This document shows positions 43,735 to 55,959 of a DNA stretch of 64,000 nt, piece after piece. Numbering within the stretch: the stretch's first letter is position 1; each line of letters begins with the position of its first letter. Made by a program: the position numbers and the translations under genes. Source of the DNA: Deroplatys truncata (Eukaryota > Arthropoda > Insecta > Mantodea > Mantidae); the NCBI GenBank assembly GCA_030765065.1, contig CM060990.1, positions 674,590,118-674,654,117 of the forward strand, written 5' to 3'. The notes below the pieces were generated by a model. It was not told the origin of the DNA. It did not search any database and saw only the letters and a list, made by a program, of their open reading frames with translations.

Positions 43735-45690
43735 AATGCTTATCCTTGTGTCAGAACTATGAATCACTTGGGGAACGAGAATTAAATATTACAACATTTA
43801 GTTTCAGCCTACTGTAGCACTGATACAAAAAGTATGTGCTTCATGATATTCTATTTTAGAGATACATATTTAATCACATATTTTCATTCATTCATTCCAT
43901 AGATCATTGATGGCGAAATCGCGACTCGCGAGGCACTGTGACTCGCAGGAACAACTCCTTTTCTCGCCGTTTGTTTTCAATGTGCTGCTGAGTGGTGCAG
44001 TGCGTGTTTCATATTTGATGACTCGAGAGAGAAAGGCATTTTCGCCACCCTTGCCATAGATAATAAAACAAATATTACTGCAAGTCTAATGTGAAATTAC
44101 CTGCTATTTTATGAAACTACACCAAAATGAATAAATAATGTTAATCCATATGGTGTTAGCTCCAATTTGCGAACATGTTTTGGATATAAAGTATGAATTG
44201 CTTTTGAATCTATAGCTCAAAAAGTCGAAAATTAAGCTTATCTATGTATCAGAACCAACAATCAGTTGGAGAACAAACCATTTCTTGGGAACTAGCGAAC
44301 AAATACTTTAATATTTATGTTTTAGGTACTGTAGCTGTCATACAAAAATTATCGTGTGCTTCATGACATTCTATTTTAGAGATACATATTTAATCGCATA
44401 TTTTCATTCATTCATTACATACATATTAGAATTTGAATAAAAGAAATATTACTGCAAGTCTAATATGAAATTACTTGACATTTTCTGAAACTACCCAAAA
44501 TTAATAAATAATTTTAATCCATATGGTGTTACCCCAATTTGTAGACTTGTTTTGGATATAAACTATAAATTGTTATTCAATTTAGAGTCCACAAAGTCAA
44601 ATATTATGCTTATCCATGTATCAGAACCAACAATCTGCTGGAGAACAAACAATTACTTGAGAACTGGAGAACTAATTGTGAAACATTTAGTTTTACTCTA
44701 CTGTAGCTCTCATACAAAAATTGTTGTGTGCTTCATGACATTCTATTTTAGATATACATATTTAATCACATATTTTCATTCATTCATTCCATACATAATA
44801 GAATTAGAATAAAACAGATATTACTGCAAGTCTAATCTGAAATTACTTGGCATTTTATGAAAATACACCAAAATGTAATAAATAATGTTAATTCAGGTGC
44901 AGTTACCCCCAATTTGTAAACTTGTTTTAGATATAAAGTACAAACTGCTTTTCAATTTATAGTTCAAAAAGTCTAAAATTATGCTTACCTATGTATCAGA
45001 ACCAAAATCACCTAAAGAACAAACAATAATTTGAGAACTGGAGGAGAAATACTGCAGCATTACGTTTTAGCTACTGTAGCTCTCATACAAAAATAGTTGT
45101 GTGCTTCATTACATTCTATTTTAGAGATACGTATTTAATCACATATTTTCATTCATTTCATACATAATGAATTAGAATAAAACAAATATTACTGCAAGTC
45201 TAATGTGAAATTAATTGCCATTTTATGAAACTACACCAAAATTAATAAATAATGTTAATTCATATGGTGTTACCCCAATTTGTAAACTTGTTTTGGGTAT
45301 AAAGTATAAATTTTTTCAATTTAAAGTTCACAAAGTCAAAAATTATGCTTATCTATATATCAGAAGCAACAATCAGCTGGACAACAAATAATTATTTGAG
45401 AACTGGACAACAAATATTGCAACATTTACTTTTAGCTACTGTGGCTCTCATACAAAAATTATTGTGTACTTCACGACATTCAATTTTGGAGATAATTAAT
45501 CACATATGTTCATTCATTCATTCCATACATAGGTAATATAATTATAGTAAAATAAACATTACTACAAGTCCAATGTGAAATCGCTTGTCCTTTTATGAAA
45601 CAATTAGAAAGTAACAAATCATGTTAACTCAGATGGTGTTACCTCCAAGTGGTTAACTTGCACGCTGAAGTTAGAAACTATTGAAAGACC
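43735..45690. repeat. Tandem array, five units of about 370 bp
   Basis: The phrase 'gcttatc-atgtatcagaac' recurs at about 43739, 44238, 44608, 44984 and 45347, and 'atattactgcaagtctaat' with 'tttcattcattcatt' recurs once per unit. Spacing is about 370 bp except for the first interval, which is about 500 because a 149-bp element is inserted there. Units differ by scattered changes and small indels, so the array is not recent. Short frames such as 44552-44812 and 45345-45536 are homologous because of the repeat, not because they are genes. Confidence 0.9.
43905..44053. mobile_element. 149-bp hAT MITE with 8-bp target duplication
   Basis: Directly flanked by ccatagat (43897-43904 and 44054-44061). 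The ends CATTGATGGCGAAATCG and, complemented, CAAGGGTGGCGAAAATG are inverted repeats in the style of hAT elements. It is GC-richer than the array, and the other array units give the empty site ('cattccatacataatagaat'). Confidence 0.82.
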
Positions 45691-46249
45691 AAACGTTACT
45701 ACACAACTAAATCTTGACATATGTAATTGCTTGCTCTCCAGCTAATTGTTCTTTCTGACACATGGATAAACATGCTTTTCAGCCAATTCAGAAGACCAGA
45801 AAACTGCCAGTATGTTAAATAACCTCATTGTTTTATTGTTAAATATTTATTTTAAAAGTTGTAAATTCGCCATATGACTAATATGTTAAAGCGACTATAA
45901 AGTTTCAAAATAAATAAAACAAAGATCAAAAATGCCCCACAGGATCAGATTCTTGGTGTTTCCATAATGCAAGCATAGCTAGTGGTGAAACTCCGCAGAG
46001 CCATTCCCAGATGTCCGTTCAGTTCGATGATAGTATGGTTAGAAGAATTGTTCTCATATATCAGATACTAGCTTGCTCTGAGCTACTGGCACGCTGTGCT
46101 CGTGGAGGGGCTCAAAATTTAAAAAAAAAAGTGTTTTCTCACTCATTTGAAAAACTTGTCGTATAGAAAATATTATTTCTAAGAAGCGTTAGAAACTGGG
46201 CATTAAATAGTGTTTCCACTTTTAATATGGGCTGATCAACTTCTGAGGA
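45691..46249. other. No gene recognised
   Basis: AT-rich; nothing recognised. Confidence 0.5.
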
Positions 46250-46929
46250 GCTAAGATTTGTGGTAAGGGGTGAGGGATGTCCATCAGCTACATCCAAGAT
46301 CAGTCAGGCCCTGTACACAACTCGACTCTACGACAGCAGGATCTATGCTGCTACAAAAAAGGACCTACAGGTGGCAAAAAGGGCACAAAAGTACAAAAAG
46401 ATGACACAAAGGGAAGTACAAGCACACAGGTCTATAAATCACGAGGATTCTGATATGTAAAGCATAGATTCACTGTTTCCCAGCATAATATTTTATAAAA
46501 TAGTGTTTTTCTCAAAACTTCATTTTCATACATTCAAAAGGTTCCATACGTCTCAATTTTTGTTTAAAAACAATTAAACATTGTATCCATTGCAATTTTA
46601 GAGATTAAAATTTTAACATATTAAAAGATTATCATAATTTACTCATAAAATGGATTAAATTTTCAAGCTGTGCCATTTTTATGTGGTTCAAAGCTCCAAT
46701 TTCAGAAATACCAACCAATTTTCTCAACTTCTGAGGCACGTGGAAGATTTTGATTGTGCAATGTATTTACATAATAAAATGTATAAAATAATTAATAGCT
46801 CGCAAAATGTTTATCAAATTTGAATGCAGTTTGGTATTCAGATTAACTTAACAGCAATGCAATCACAGTAAAAATTTTTAAAAATCCATACAAAAATATC
46901 GAATTTTGAAAATTCAATCCCAGTGTCCC
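46250..46929 (+). mobile_element. 3' part of a third Kolobok-like copy
   Basis: The end ...CAATCCCAGTGTCCC at 46929 is followed by a perfect TTAA (46930-46933). The preceding 430 bp match the complement of 30407-30960 in order: 'cccagcataatattttataa', 'tttttctcaaaacttcattt' and 'gcaatgcaatcacagt'. The 5' end is lost or unrecognisable before about 46250. Confidence 0.7.
46260..46460 (+). pseudogene. Homologue of the Kolobok-element basic region
   Basis: 66 codons including QALYTTRLYDSRIYAATKKD and KYKKMTQREVQAHRSINHED, ending at the TAA at 46458. It aligns with the 30950-31285 frame, in the same position relative to the element end. The N-terminal side is truncated. Function unknown. Confidence 0.5.
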
Positions 46930-46933
46930 TTAA

Positions 46934-49250
46934 ACTGCTGTTGCTGGTTTGGTTGTCAAAACTGACAGCCATCTATCACTCACCTACGCCTTTTGGTAGT
47001 AGGGTATAAAATCGAAATGAGACGTTAAAAAAAAGAAAGAAAGAAGGACGCATGGTAGCGTCAACGTGAATAGGTTTTTGCAAATCAGAGCAAGGTAACC
47101 TCAAGCCACGGTCTTTAGTTCACGATTTGTGCCATCTGTTTTATATAAGCGTAATTAGTTTTCACAACATGTTCATTATAACATTAATATTACTGTGCCT
47201 TTAGTACAGATTTCTTATACTACACAATCCAAACATTAGGTTGATCTGGAGGTCTAGGGCACCAATCAATTCGGGGTTCGTGAGAGGAGCTTGCGTTTCA
47301 AATTCACATGTCACCCTTTTTTATTCATTCCCTTTACATGGTTTAGCTGTTATCTATTATGTTCATCTCAATGCTTTCTTAACATCTAACCGTATGGTTC
47401 ATGTATCTGTATCCTTTGCTAGTAGGTCCTTTAGGTTAACTGCCAATCCTTGAGGAATGTATAGACTGGGCACGTGTTGGTTTTCCTGTCCTGTATTTCC
47501 CAGAACCTTTTGCCCCGCCTTAGACACTTATGTACAAGTAAACATCAATTTATTCCTTGATGGGATGTTTGCCCTTTGGAAGAATATTCCTCAGTTAGCG
47601 TGATTCCTAATAGTGGACACTAGTTTTTTCTCATCCATTGGGCAATCGCACAAATTTGTGACAGACGCTATTTTTTTCTTTACAGGTTCGCCGAAGGTCG
47701 TCTTGTGTTTGTGGGACACATGAATGCCCAATTAAAAGAAGTTGCTGTTTCTATACAAACTTTGTGGAACTGAATGCGTTACTTGATTATTGGATACTTG
47801 AGCAACAAAACACGATATTCTGGTTCGTGCAGCATACTTCCGGAAGAAATTTGAAATTACAGCCAAAATGTCTGCAGTGCCAGGCCTATAAGGTCTGTCA
47901 CATCAACGGCATTCACATCCCATTTCGACATGATCAAACATACTTTTGCAGCTGTCGTCTTCCAAGTCCTTAGATCTATCCATTTCCTGGCGCCACTCAT
48001 GTTTGTATTTATTTTAATCTACATTTCATGCTCTCTACTCCACATGGTGTTCGGTGGACCAGTTCATCTACAGGAGGATGTATGTGACTGCATTTGGTGT
48101 TCTTCTTCTTCATCTTCATGCAAATGTCTGCTTTTTATTTTTTAATTTTATTTAGTAATGCTAGTTAATTTACAATATCTTTAATGCACATTTTTCAGAT
48201 CAGGTATCAGTCAGAGATGGTGCCATGGGACAAAACTTTTCTAAAGGCTCGTACGACAATTGTGTTGGTCGATGGCTCGGTCTTCCTCCTCTTCCCAGGG
48301 AAGTGCGTCATGGAGTTAGGGGAAATAATGAACTTAACGAATTGCCCCTTACCCCACATTTGTCGTCCGAGACATAACCCCCACATCTCTCTATTTACAG
48401 ATTTCCGTAGTATACATAGGCACACTCACTTCTGGCATTGGTTACTGACTTTAAACAAATGTTCAGTATTTCAAGTCCTAGAGTAAATTAAGAGAAAATA
48501 TTACTTATACACAGAGAACTATTAAAATGCTACATGGCTATACTCTTTGAGATAGGCACCTCTATTCATACAATGGAAATGTAAGCAAACCTGTAAAATC
48601 CTTAAGATTATTACTTCAGAGTAAATTACCTTCACATCTAAAACTCTAAGTCATAAAAAAAATTCAATATAACTTGAAATTCAATGCATATGTCAACCTT
48701 TTTAAGTTAAGAGTTGTGGGAGGTTTATGTTATACGTGTACGTGATACAAATGTTAATCTTTTTAATTTACAAACAAAGCCATTTTTATTAAACCTGTTT
48801 GTGCATGTGGGTTAAGACCTGATTAGTAAGAAGTGTTATAATAAGTACTTAAAATACAATAATTATTTGCTATCTCTTGGAAATATATCTATTATACTAT
48901 ACTGTAGTTAATGTCTACCCAGACAATGTCATCCCACCAGTTCATTGTTAAGCCAAATAATTCTTTACACGTAAATAGTCGTTTATTGCAACAATTCTGA
49001 CTCAGGGACAATGTTATGGTATAATATGTCCTGATGGTAGGGAACGTCATACGATATGGGACAGCATGACCTTCGACACAGATGCTAACTTGAATGGATA
49101 GCTTCCCTTACTTTATCTTTGACAGCTTCAGTTTTTTGGGGTATCTTGAATGAGTGAGACGGATTTTACAGGCTCAATTGCGATTTTCGAACTTGCTCTG
49201 TATTGGAGTAAAGCTGTCCGAGTCATTACATTCTAAAGATTGCTTCTAGG
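46934..49250. other. No gene recognised
   Basis: Mostly AT-rich. A tRNA-like fragment (ggaggtctagggcacc and tgcgtttcaaattc) is at about 47248-47310. Frames at 47764-47973 and 48184-48486 (69 and 100 codons) have no recognisable domains. No ribosomal or transport RNA gene. Confidence 0.45.
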
Positions 49251-49560
49251 CAGGGGTTTTCAAAGGGTGTGCCTCGACTCACAAATATACCTTGAAATTG
49301 CTAGACTGTGTCGTGGAAAATAAACTGACCTGGAAAATACATACCAACCTAAATTTTTTTTAATCTGTTAACATGGATTGTTTTTCAAGTGATTAAACAT
49401 TTGTGATATTTTTTAGCTTACTGATGCATTGTTACTTTATTTGTTTTATAAATAGAATAAACTATGTTATGTATAATTATATGAAGTCTTGTTGAAGCAT
49501 AAACAAGATCTTCAGACATGTATCTACTGATCGTTCAATGAAAATAAAGGAAAATTATAA
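49251..49560 (+). mobile_element. hAT end, Charlie-like, remnant
   Basis: CAGGGGTTTTCAAAGGGTGT is close to the CAGGGGTTCTCAAACTGTG terminus used by many Charlie-type hATs. No right end was found, so the element's true limit is uncertain. Confidence 0.4.
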
Positions 49561-49772
49561 ACAGTTAAAATATCATTTACATACAAGATACTTTCCTAAT
49601 ATTCGTTGCTCCCCAAGTCATTATATATACTACCTAGATTATTTTATTCAAGAGTATCTACATAGCATCAGCAGCATCTACATTACTTCATCATCAAATA
49701 ATGCGCAATTTAGGCCTCTTGGCCACTTTCTGCTTCATGTTTTTTTTTTTTAAATTGGTCCTGTATTATTAT

Positions 49773-51740
49773 CAGGGGTAGGAAGTTCATGCTCTAAAAT
49801 CTCTTGTAATATGCATGCAAATATGCCCTTAAAATGTGCGAAATATGCACCAAAATATGCCCTAAAATTATTATATTTAAAGACAATGTGCACATGCAAA
49901 CTTACATGTATTGCTGAGAAGTAGATGCACATGACTCCACATCCAAAATGAGGGATGAATTACAATTTACCACTACTGCATGACGGAGACTTTCCATGGT
50001 ATATCTTCGTCTGTTGTCTCTCAATATACTTTTGTATCTTGAAAAACTTGTTTCAACGTCACATGAGGATATTGGTGCATACTTAAAAGTTGATGGTTGT
50101 TCCACAGAAAGAGACAAGTCTTCAGGTATCCCTAAAGGCTTTCCTTCAAGAATTTCTCGTATTTTGGAGATATGTTTATACCCAGGGTTTCTTAAAAGAA
50201 CATAGTTTACTTTGTCTTTTTTATTTTCTGCCCTACATTACCTGGAATGGACACCAAACCAGAAATGGTAGTATGGAATACTTTTAATGACTGATATAAG
50301 GGAAGACTGTTGTTTCCAGGGATTTAATTGCTGCAGGCATATTGGAAAACTGTGTTAATATAAAGGCAAGATTTCCTTCAAGTTCATCTGAGAGAACATT
50401 CTGTGCTATATGAATTGAAACAGCATCATCTGATTCTAATGAATTAATAACTCTTCTGACTGACGCTAAATGTTTAGCATAACACAATGCAGCTGTTATC
50501 CAACTCCCCCAAGGGGTTAAAACAGGTTCAGGTGGTAGTGGAATATTAGGCGGCATCTTTTTGAAAAGCTGGACCCTAGATGCAGATTTAAGAAACACTT
50601 TTTTCACATTAGAGATTAACTTATCTACTTTAGGAAAACGTAACCTAATTGTTTCTGCAATGCGATGAAGGGCATGAATAAGATAAGTTAAATGAATGCT
50701 CTTAGGAAAAATTTCTCTTAGTGTTTTCCCCGCTTTGATCATATAGCTTGCTGCATCAGTTAAAAACACGTTCACAGAAACAACAGCACATCGCATATTC
50801 AGTGCATCTCACTTCTTATTTAGGTTGGCAGTACCCACTCTGCATAGAAAAATGGCTACGTTTGTTGTTTTCCTCACGCTATTTGCCTATATAAGTGAAA
50901 CACCTAAAACTGGTGGGTAGGTGGGCACCAGATGTTGGAGAGACCACATCATGTTGTAAACTCACTCCTAAGGTAATTTATTTCATTATTTTTCACTTAT
51001 TCCTAATTTAGCCTTCATTTCTGTCACTTTTTTCACAATCACTTCCCTGTGCTTTGCAGTATTAATATGTTGAACGATCTGAAACCGTTTTTCACTCCCA
51101 ATATTTTTTTCACATGCCTTACATTATAAGATTCTACCATCTGTACTAATAAGATCACTAGAAAATTCACTTTGTAAACTCTTACGTCTGTCGCATTACT
51201 TGGTTTCACCTTCGGCATTTTTAATACTGTAGGTATTCATACCACCTCGTCACAAACAAACTACTGTAGTAGTAGTAAATTAGTAGCTGCAATGGCTGCT
51301 CGATCAACACACACACTCTTATTGCTTAATCTATTCCCCAGTACAGCGGGGATTTCCCTATCTTCCAAGCCATCACATGATTCTTACCAGTATTGCATCA
51401 CTCACTCTTCACATGATCATGAATCACTTGCCTCAGTGATATTGGCAGAGAGCGAAGCGGGATCCTTTCTTTAGCATCAGTTTACAGAAAAACAAGTTGA
51501 CCAGTTAACCAAAATAACTCATTTTAAAAAGTATTTCCCGTTTAAGTGTTAAATATGCCAAATAAACATGCTATTTACTAAATATGATGCAGTTACTTAA
51601 AACAGCATAAATATGCAATTATATGCCCAATAAAAATCACTCAGAGCACTAGAAAATTCATAGTTCAGGAAGATAATTTATCAGCATATCAATAACATGC
51701 TTTGAAAAAAATATGCAAATGCATGAACTTCCTAACCCTG
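49773..51740 (-). mobile_element. hAT transposon with 8-bp target duplication, CGGBP1-like
   Basis: The left end CAGGGGTAGGAAGTTCATGC and the right end, complemented, CAGGGTTAGGAAGTTCATGC differ by one base. Both are directly flanked by attattat (49765-49772 and 51741-51748), a perfect 8-bp duplication. 'atatgc' motifs cluster inside both ends, as in the hAT at 19909. The 1968-bp interior codes a broken transposase on the minus strand with a zinc-finger N-terminus and a hAT dimerisation C-terminus. Complete at the ends but not autonomous. Confidence 0.93.
49905..51218 (-). pseudogene. hAT transposase related to CGGBP1, broken
   Basis: The start MPKVKPSNATDVRVYK at 51218 is typical of the CGGBP1-like/hAT group; a shifted frame then gives SDLISTDGRIL, stop, CKACEKNIGSEKRFQIVQHI and NTAKH, a C2H2 (BED-like) finger. 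The next 200 bp are poorly preserved. The frame 50796-50284 (170 codons) carries VFLTDAASYMIKAGKTLREI, HALHRIAETIRLRFPKVDKL, PPEPVLTPWGSW and ALCYAKHLASVRRVI, the conserved centre. After two further shifts the C-terminus appears: LRNPGYKHISKIREILEG and CDVETSFSRYKSILRDNRR, the hAT dimerisation motif. Several stops and frameshifts are visible. Human CGGBP1 derives from the same group, but this copy is a transposon, not that gene. Confidence 0.87.
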
Positions 51741-51748
51741 ATTATTAT

Positions 51749-54337
51749 GTTGGACATTATTTGACTTGTAGGGCGATGCTACGAGAAACAGCGCTTTAGA
51801 AATATTATCATTTATCCGGTAGCCTATACCTAAATTTGTAATGTTTATCATAAACTCCCCAAGGTCCAGTTTCCGAGATTTGCTGTATTGGTCCTGTATG
51901 TAATTTGCTAATAACGAATTGTATGCCCAATTTAAAAGTGATTTTCGCCATTTGGATGATTTTGTCTGGGGTTATTTATGTCTTGGAGGCATTATAGATT
52001 CGCTGCAGCTTCCTAACTTGAGTCTTGACTGACCCAAAATGCTAAAGTTTTTCATTATCGATGTCCTGATCGATACCATCTCTCAAATTGCAGTTGGTTA
52101 TATGCTGGCCTTCATATTCCCTTTTTATATCCACGAGAAACAAACGAACTTGCACTCTCTGAAATGTATTGATTATGGTAATGGAAAATTCAAACAAATA
52201 GGAGATATCTGGTAAAGAATTAAAGATATGAAAATAATTATATAAGAAAGTTTTGATTATTTGAACAAGTTCCACGTTTTTGGTTGGGAAATTGCTACTC
52301 TCTCGTACATCTTCCCAGGTATATAGAATTCTCTAAAATTCCCTGGCAATAAACAGGACTCGTAAGCGAAGTAGGCTTTTTCCATAATGAAATAAAATGT
52401 ACTAGACGCATCAAATACTAGGGCTACGTTTAAGAAAACAAGCAACGAGTTTTCACTCATATTAAGAGTATACAGAAGTATTGAATTTTGTATTATTGTC
52501 CATTTCTTCCACATTTTAAAATCTTTTGAGTTATTCAGCTTATATCAATTGACCTACTTACTTTATAATGATATGTATTTAACAAACTCTTTTTCAAATC
52601 TGCACCGGAAGATTCCATTAAGAAGGAAAATAGAAAATATCTGTTAAATGGGGCTCCATTTAACTGTTGTATACGGGTCCATATGTATTTTTTGCTTTTC
52701 ATCATTGCAACTTGTCACTGTTCTGAACTAAATATGCATTAACTGGGCTTATCAAAGATTGATAATGCAAGCGTAATCACAATAATATTAAGCACTTCAA
52801 CAACCTATTTTAAAAAGCTTAATATGTTTAAAAAATTTACTGAGAACTATATTCCTAAGAAGAAGGCCAAAAAAAATGTTAATACATGAAATAAATTTAA
52901 GTAATTACCATTCACAATCAAACTGTAAAACAAAAACTTTGCTTGGGCTGTTAGAAATGCAAAAAAAAAAAAAATAGATTTATATATTGCACACTCAGTA
53001 AAATTAAGTTTCTCAGTACTGGAATTATAAAATCACAAACATTTCTTTGTGCTATTCATCTCTTGAGAGTCATAAAATTTGACTGTTATATTAACTGACC
53101 TAACATTCAGTAAGGGACTTCTGTGAAATAAGAGAAGATCTCACTCAACAGTTTACATTTTTAAATGAGGTTGCTACTAGCCCAATTTGATGAATGAGAT
53201 TTGTGTGCTTTATAGCCTCAGTAACAGATAAATACTATGAACTTCCAATACCTTTACATTAAGCATGGCAAGGTGGAAGAAGCAAATGGGATGTATCTAT
53301 AGCTCAAGAGATGGCATGATAATTTGTATTGCAGTTGTACACTGTTTTAAAATATGCAAGTGCAAGCAGAAAGTTTGAAATAAACAAACTTCTATGTTAA
53401 CGACAGTGTAAAATTGGTCCTGAAACTAAAAGCTTTTGAGTTTAAAAAATTATATATTCTTAGTTTTAAACAATCCCACATGAGTTTCTCCGTCCATAAA
53501 GGGTTTTAATGTGGAGGCACCTTATTCCTATGCCCATATTTATATTAAATTGCACTTTTCCCCAACTTATATTTTAGGTGCATTTATTTCTGTAATCCAT
53601 TAAGGTGCATCGATGAAATTGTCAGTCTAGAAGCTAGCTTTTCCACCCAAAATTATTGAACAAATTGCTAATTATAATTTATCAAAAATTACCTATATGT
53701 AAAAATTGGAATTATTCCTATGTTACAAATGTAAAACGCTTTTCTTTGTTTCTGATCATAAGAAAAACTTCTAGCTGGAATTTTTCAAGGAAGCCGTCAC
53801 AGTTTTCAAAAAGTTCGCTCAAAAAATGTGCAACTGAAGATTCTCCCAAAAGTGAACATTTTAAAAGAAAAATATGTGGTTTTACGATATGTGCACAACT
53901 TTTAGCATGCACAGATCAGTTTACGTTGCTTATGTTTGGAAAAAGATTTTCTCAAATTAGAATCTATGTTGGCTGTCATAGTCAGAAAGTAACATCTGAC
54001 TATCCAGTGCTCTTGAATGTCTTGTTTTAATTAGTGTGACAACACTTAAAAACAGTACATGAAGTGAAATGTGTTTTAAGCAACATTTTTTATTTAAGTT
54101 TTCTGTTACTTTTTTTAAAAAATCTGTATGGTAATAAAATTAAACTAAAGAAAACTAAAACTCATCCATATTGTTTATAACAATAAATACAGCATGATTT
54201 ATGCCAGTTAATTACTGACTGGATGCTTGGTGATGACGTAGCATTGTAACCAGAGAACACGTTGACTGAGAATGTCTGTAAATAAGTGCATGTACAACGT
54301 AATATAAAACATCATATTTATAGCATTACACTGATTA
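51749..54337. other. No gene recognised
   Basis: 2.6 kb of AT-rich DNA. The longest frame, 124 codons at 53656-54030, is Lys/Ser/Phe-rich without a recognisable domain. A poly(A)-like run of 14 A lies at about 52962-52975. Confidence 0.45.
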
Positions 54338-55935
54338 ATAATAATAATAATAATAATAATCTTTATTGCCCATAGATTTGTTTTATACAAATATCAACCA
54401 TAGTCATTTGTATTACAATTTTACAATTCATTCATAGAATACATACATTTCGTAATTAAATATTCTTTAAGTTCCTTTTTAATATAGGTTCATTTTGAAG
54501 TTTTATATTAGTTGGCAATTTGTTGAAAAAAATAGTTCTCATAACGTATACATCTTTTTCAGTAGATACTTTACTAAATCCAGTCCTGTAATAATCTGCA
54601 TTATTTCTCATGTTATAGTTATGTACATTATTGTTTGTTGTTAGATTTCTTTCCCTTACAAATAGTATTGACTTATATGCATATAGCGAATAGAGCGTAA
54701 GTACATTATTGTTTATAAATGCGTTTCTACATGATTGTGTGGGTGACATATTATTTATAATCCTAATACACTTCTTTTGAAGAATGAATAATCTATCCAT
54801 ATATATCTTTGCTGCTGCTCCCCATATCTCTATACCATATAATAAATTTGTATAAATTATACCATAATATAACAACCAAAGAATATACTTATTTGAAAAT
54901 AATCTAAAATGTCATAAGAGATATACTGATTTACTATTTTTTGCATACATAATTAATATGTTCTGCCTAGGTTAACTTTTCATCCACTATTATGCCTAAA
55001 AATTTATGCTGTTTCACTTTAGTTATTTGTTCATCATTTACAATTAAACTAATTTCTGTGCTATTTCTCTAGAACGTAATTCCAATAGCATATAAGTTGT
55101 CTTTTTTATGTTACAGAGAATATTTTTTGATTTAAAATATTTTAATAGGTTTCTTAAAGTATTCAACATATTTGTTTTTAGTGAATTATAAACCACATCC
55201 CAGCAATTTACAGTTGTGTCATCAGCGAAGGAAAAAATACCAGAATTTTTAGTCACAGTAACATTATTTACATAAAGAATAAACAAGAGAGAGCCCAGTA
55301 CTGTATCTTGAGAGACTCCATATTCAACTATGTAATAATCTGACTCTTATTATATTTATTGATTCTTCTGTCTTATATGGAATTTGCACTGCTTGTTTCC
55401 TTCCTGTTAAATATGATGCAATTAGTTTCTTAGCTATTCCCCGTACCCCATATTGCTCCAATTTATTCATTAATAAATCATGCTTTACTGAATCAAAAGC
55501 TTTCGTTAAATCAAGAAAGATAGTACCAATTTTCCCACCCTTTTCAAGTTTACTAAAAACTTCATGTATGAAGTCAGCGATTGCTGTTATAGTTGAAAGA
55601 CCTCTCCTAAAACCATGTTGAAAATCACAAATTACATTATTTAAATTTATAAAATGTACCATTCGGTTTAAAATAATTTTTTCAAACAATTTAGCTAATT
55701 CGGATAATAAGGTTATAGGACGATAATTATTTATATTTGCCTGATCACCTTGTTTATGTACTGGTCTAACTAATCCTATCTTCAGCAATTCGGGAAAAGT
55801 TCCTGCCTGAATTGAAAAATTTATAAGGTGTTCAAGAAGTTTTACTAACTGCTCTTTACAATGTTTTAATATCTATGGGCTTACTTCATCCCAACCACAT
55901 GAGTTTTTCTTTGTTAAGCGATTAATTTGAAGCAT
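54338..55935 (-). pseudogene. LINE reverse transcriptase, 5'-truncated and broken (jockey/CR1-like)
   Basis: Minus strand, C-terminal part of an ORF2. Blocks in order: NSCGWDEVSP, stop, CKEQLVKLLEHLINFSIQAG, LLKIGLVRPVHKQGDQANIN, NNYRPITLLSELAKLFEKII, GFRRGLSTITAIADFIHEVF, FLDLTKAFDSVKHDLLMNKL, then after a shift GVSQDTVLGSLLFILYV and SFADDTT, which keeps the catalytic Asp pair, then KFLGIIVDEKL, LLYGIEIWGAAAKIYMDRLF and LQKKCIRIINNMSP. The stop lies at 54456-54458. The 3' UTR ends AATAAAG followed by (ATT)n (54339-54361). It copies element RNA by target-primed reverse transcription. No endonuclease domain is present; the 5' truncation abuts the Harbinger remnant. At least four disruptions. 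Confidence 0.88.
54339..54361. repeat. (ATT)n 3' tail of the LINE
   Basis: About seven TAA units (plus strand) exactly at the 3' end of the LINE, directly after its AATAAA. A simple-repeat tail instead of poly(A) is known for several LINE clades. Confidence 0.8.
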
Positions 55936-55959
55936 TGCCAAAATGACGCTGAATGAATG

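Noticed and set aside
44552-45536. Two similar frames of 86 and 63 codons
   Set aside because: They repeat because they lie in a 370-bp tandem array; no amino-acid conservation beyond the DNA.
53656-54030. 124-codon frame as a gene
   Set aside because: No domain, start context or neighbours to support it; composition matches AT-rich noise.
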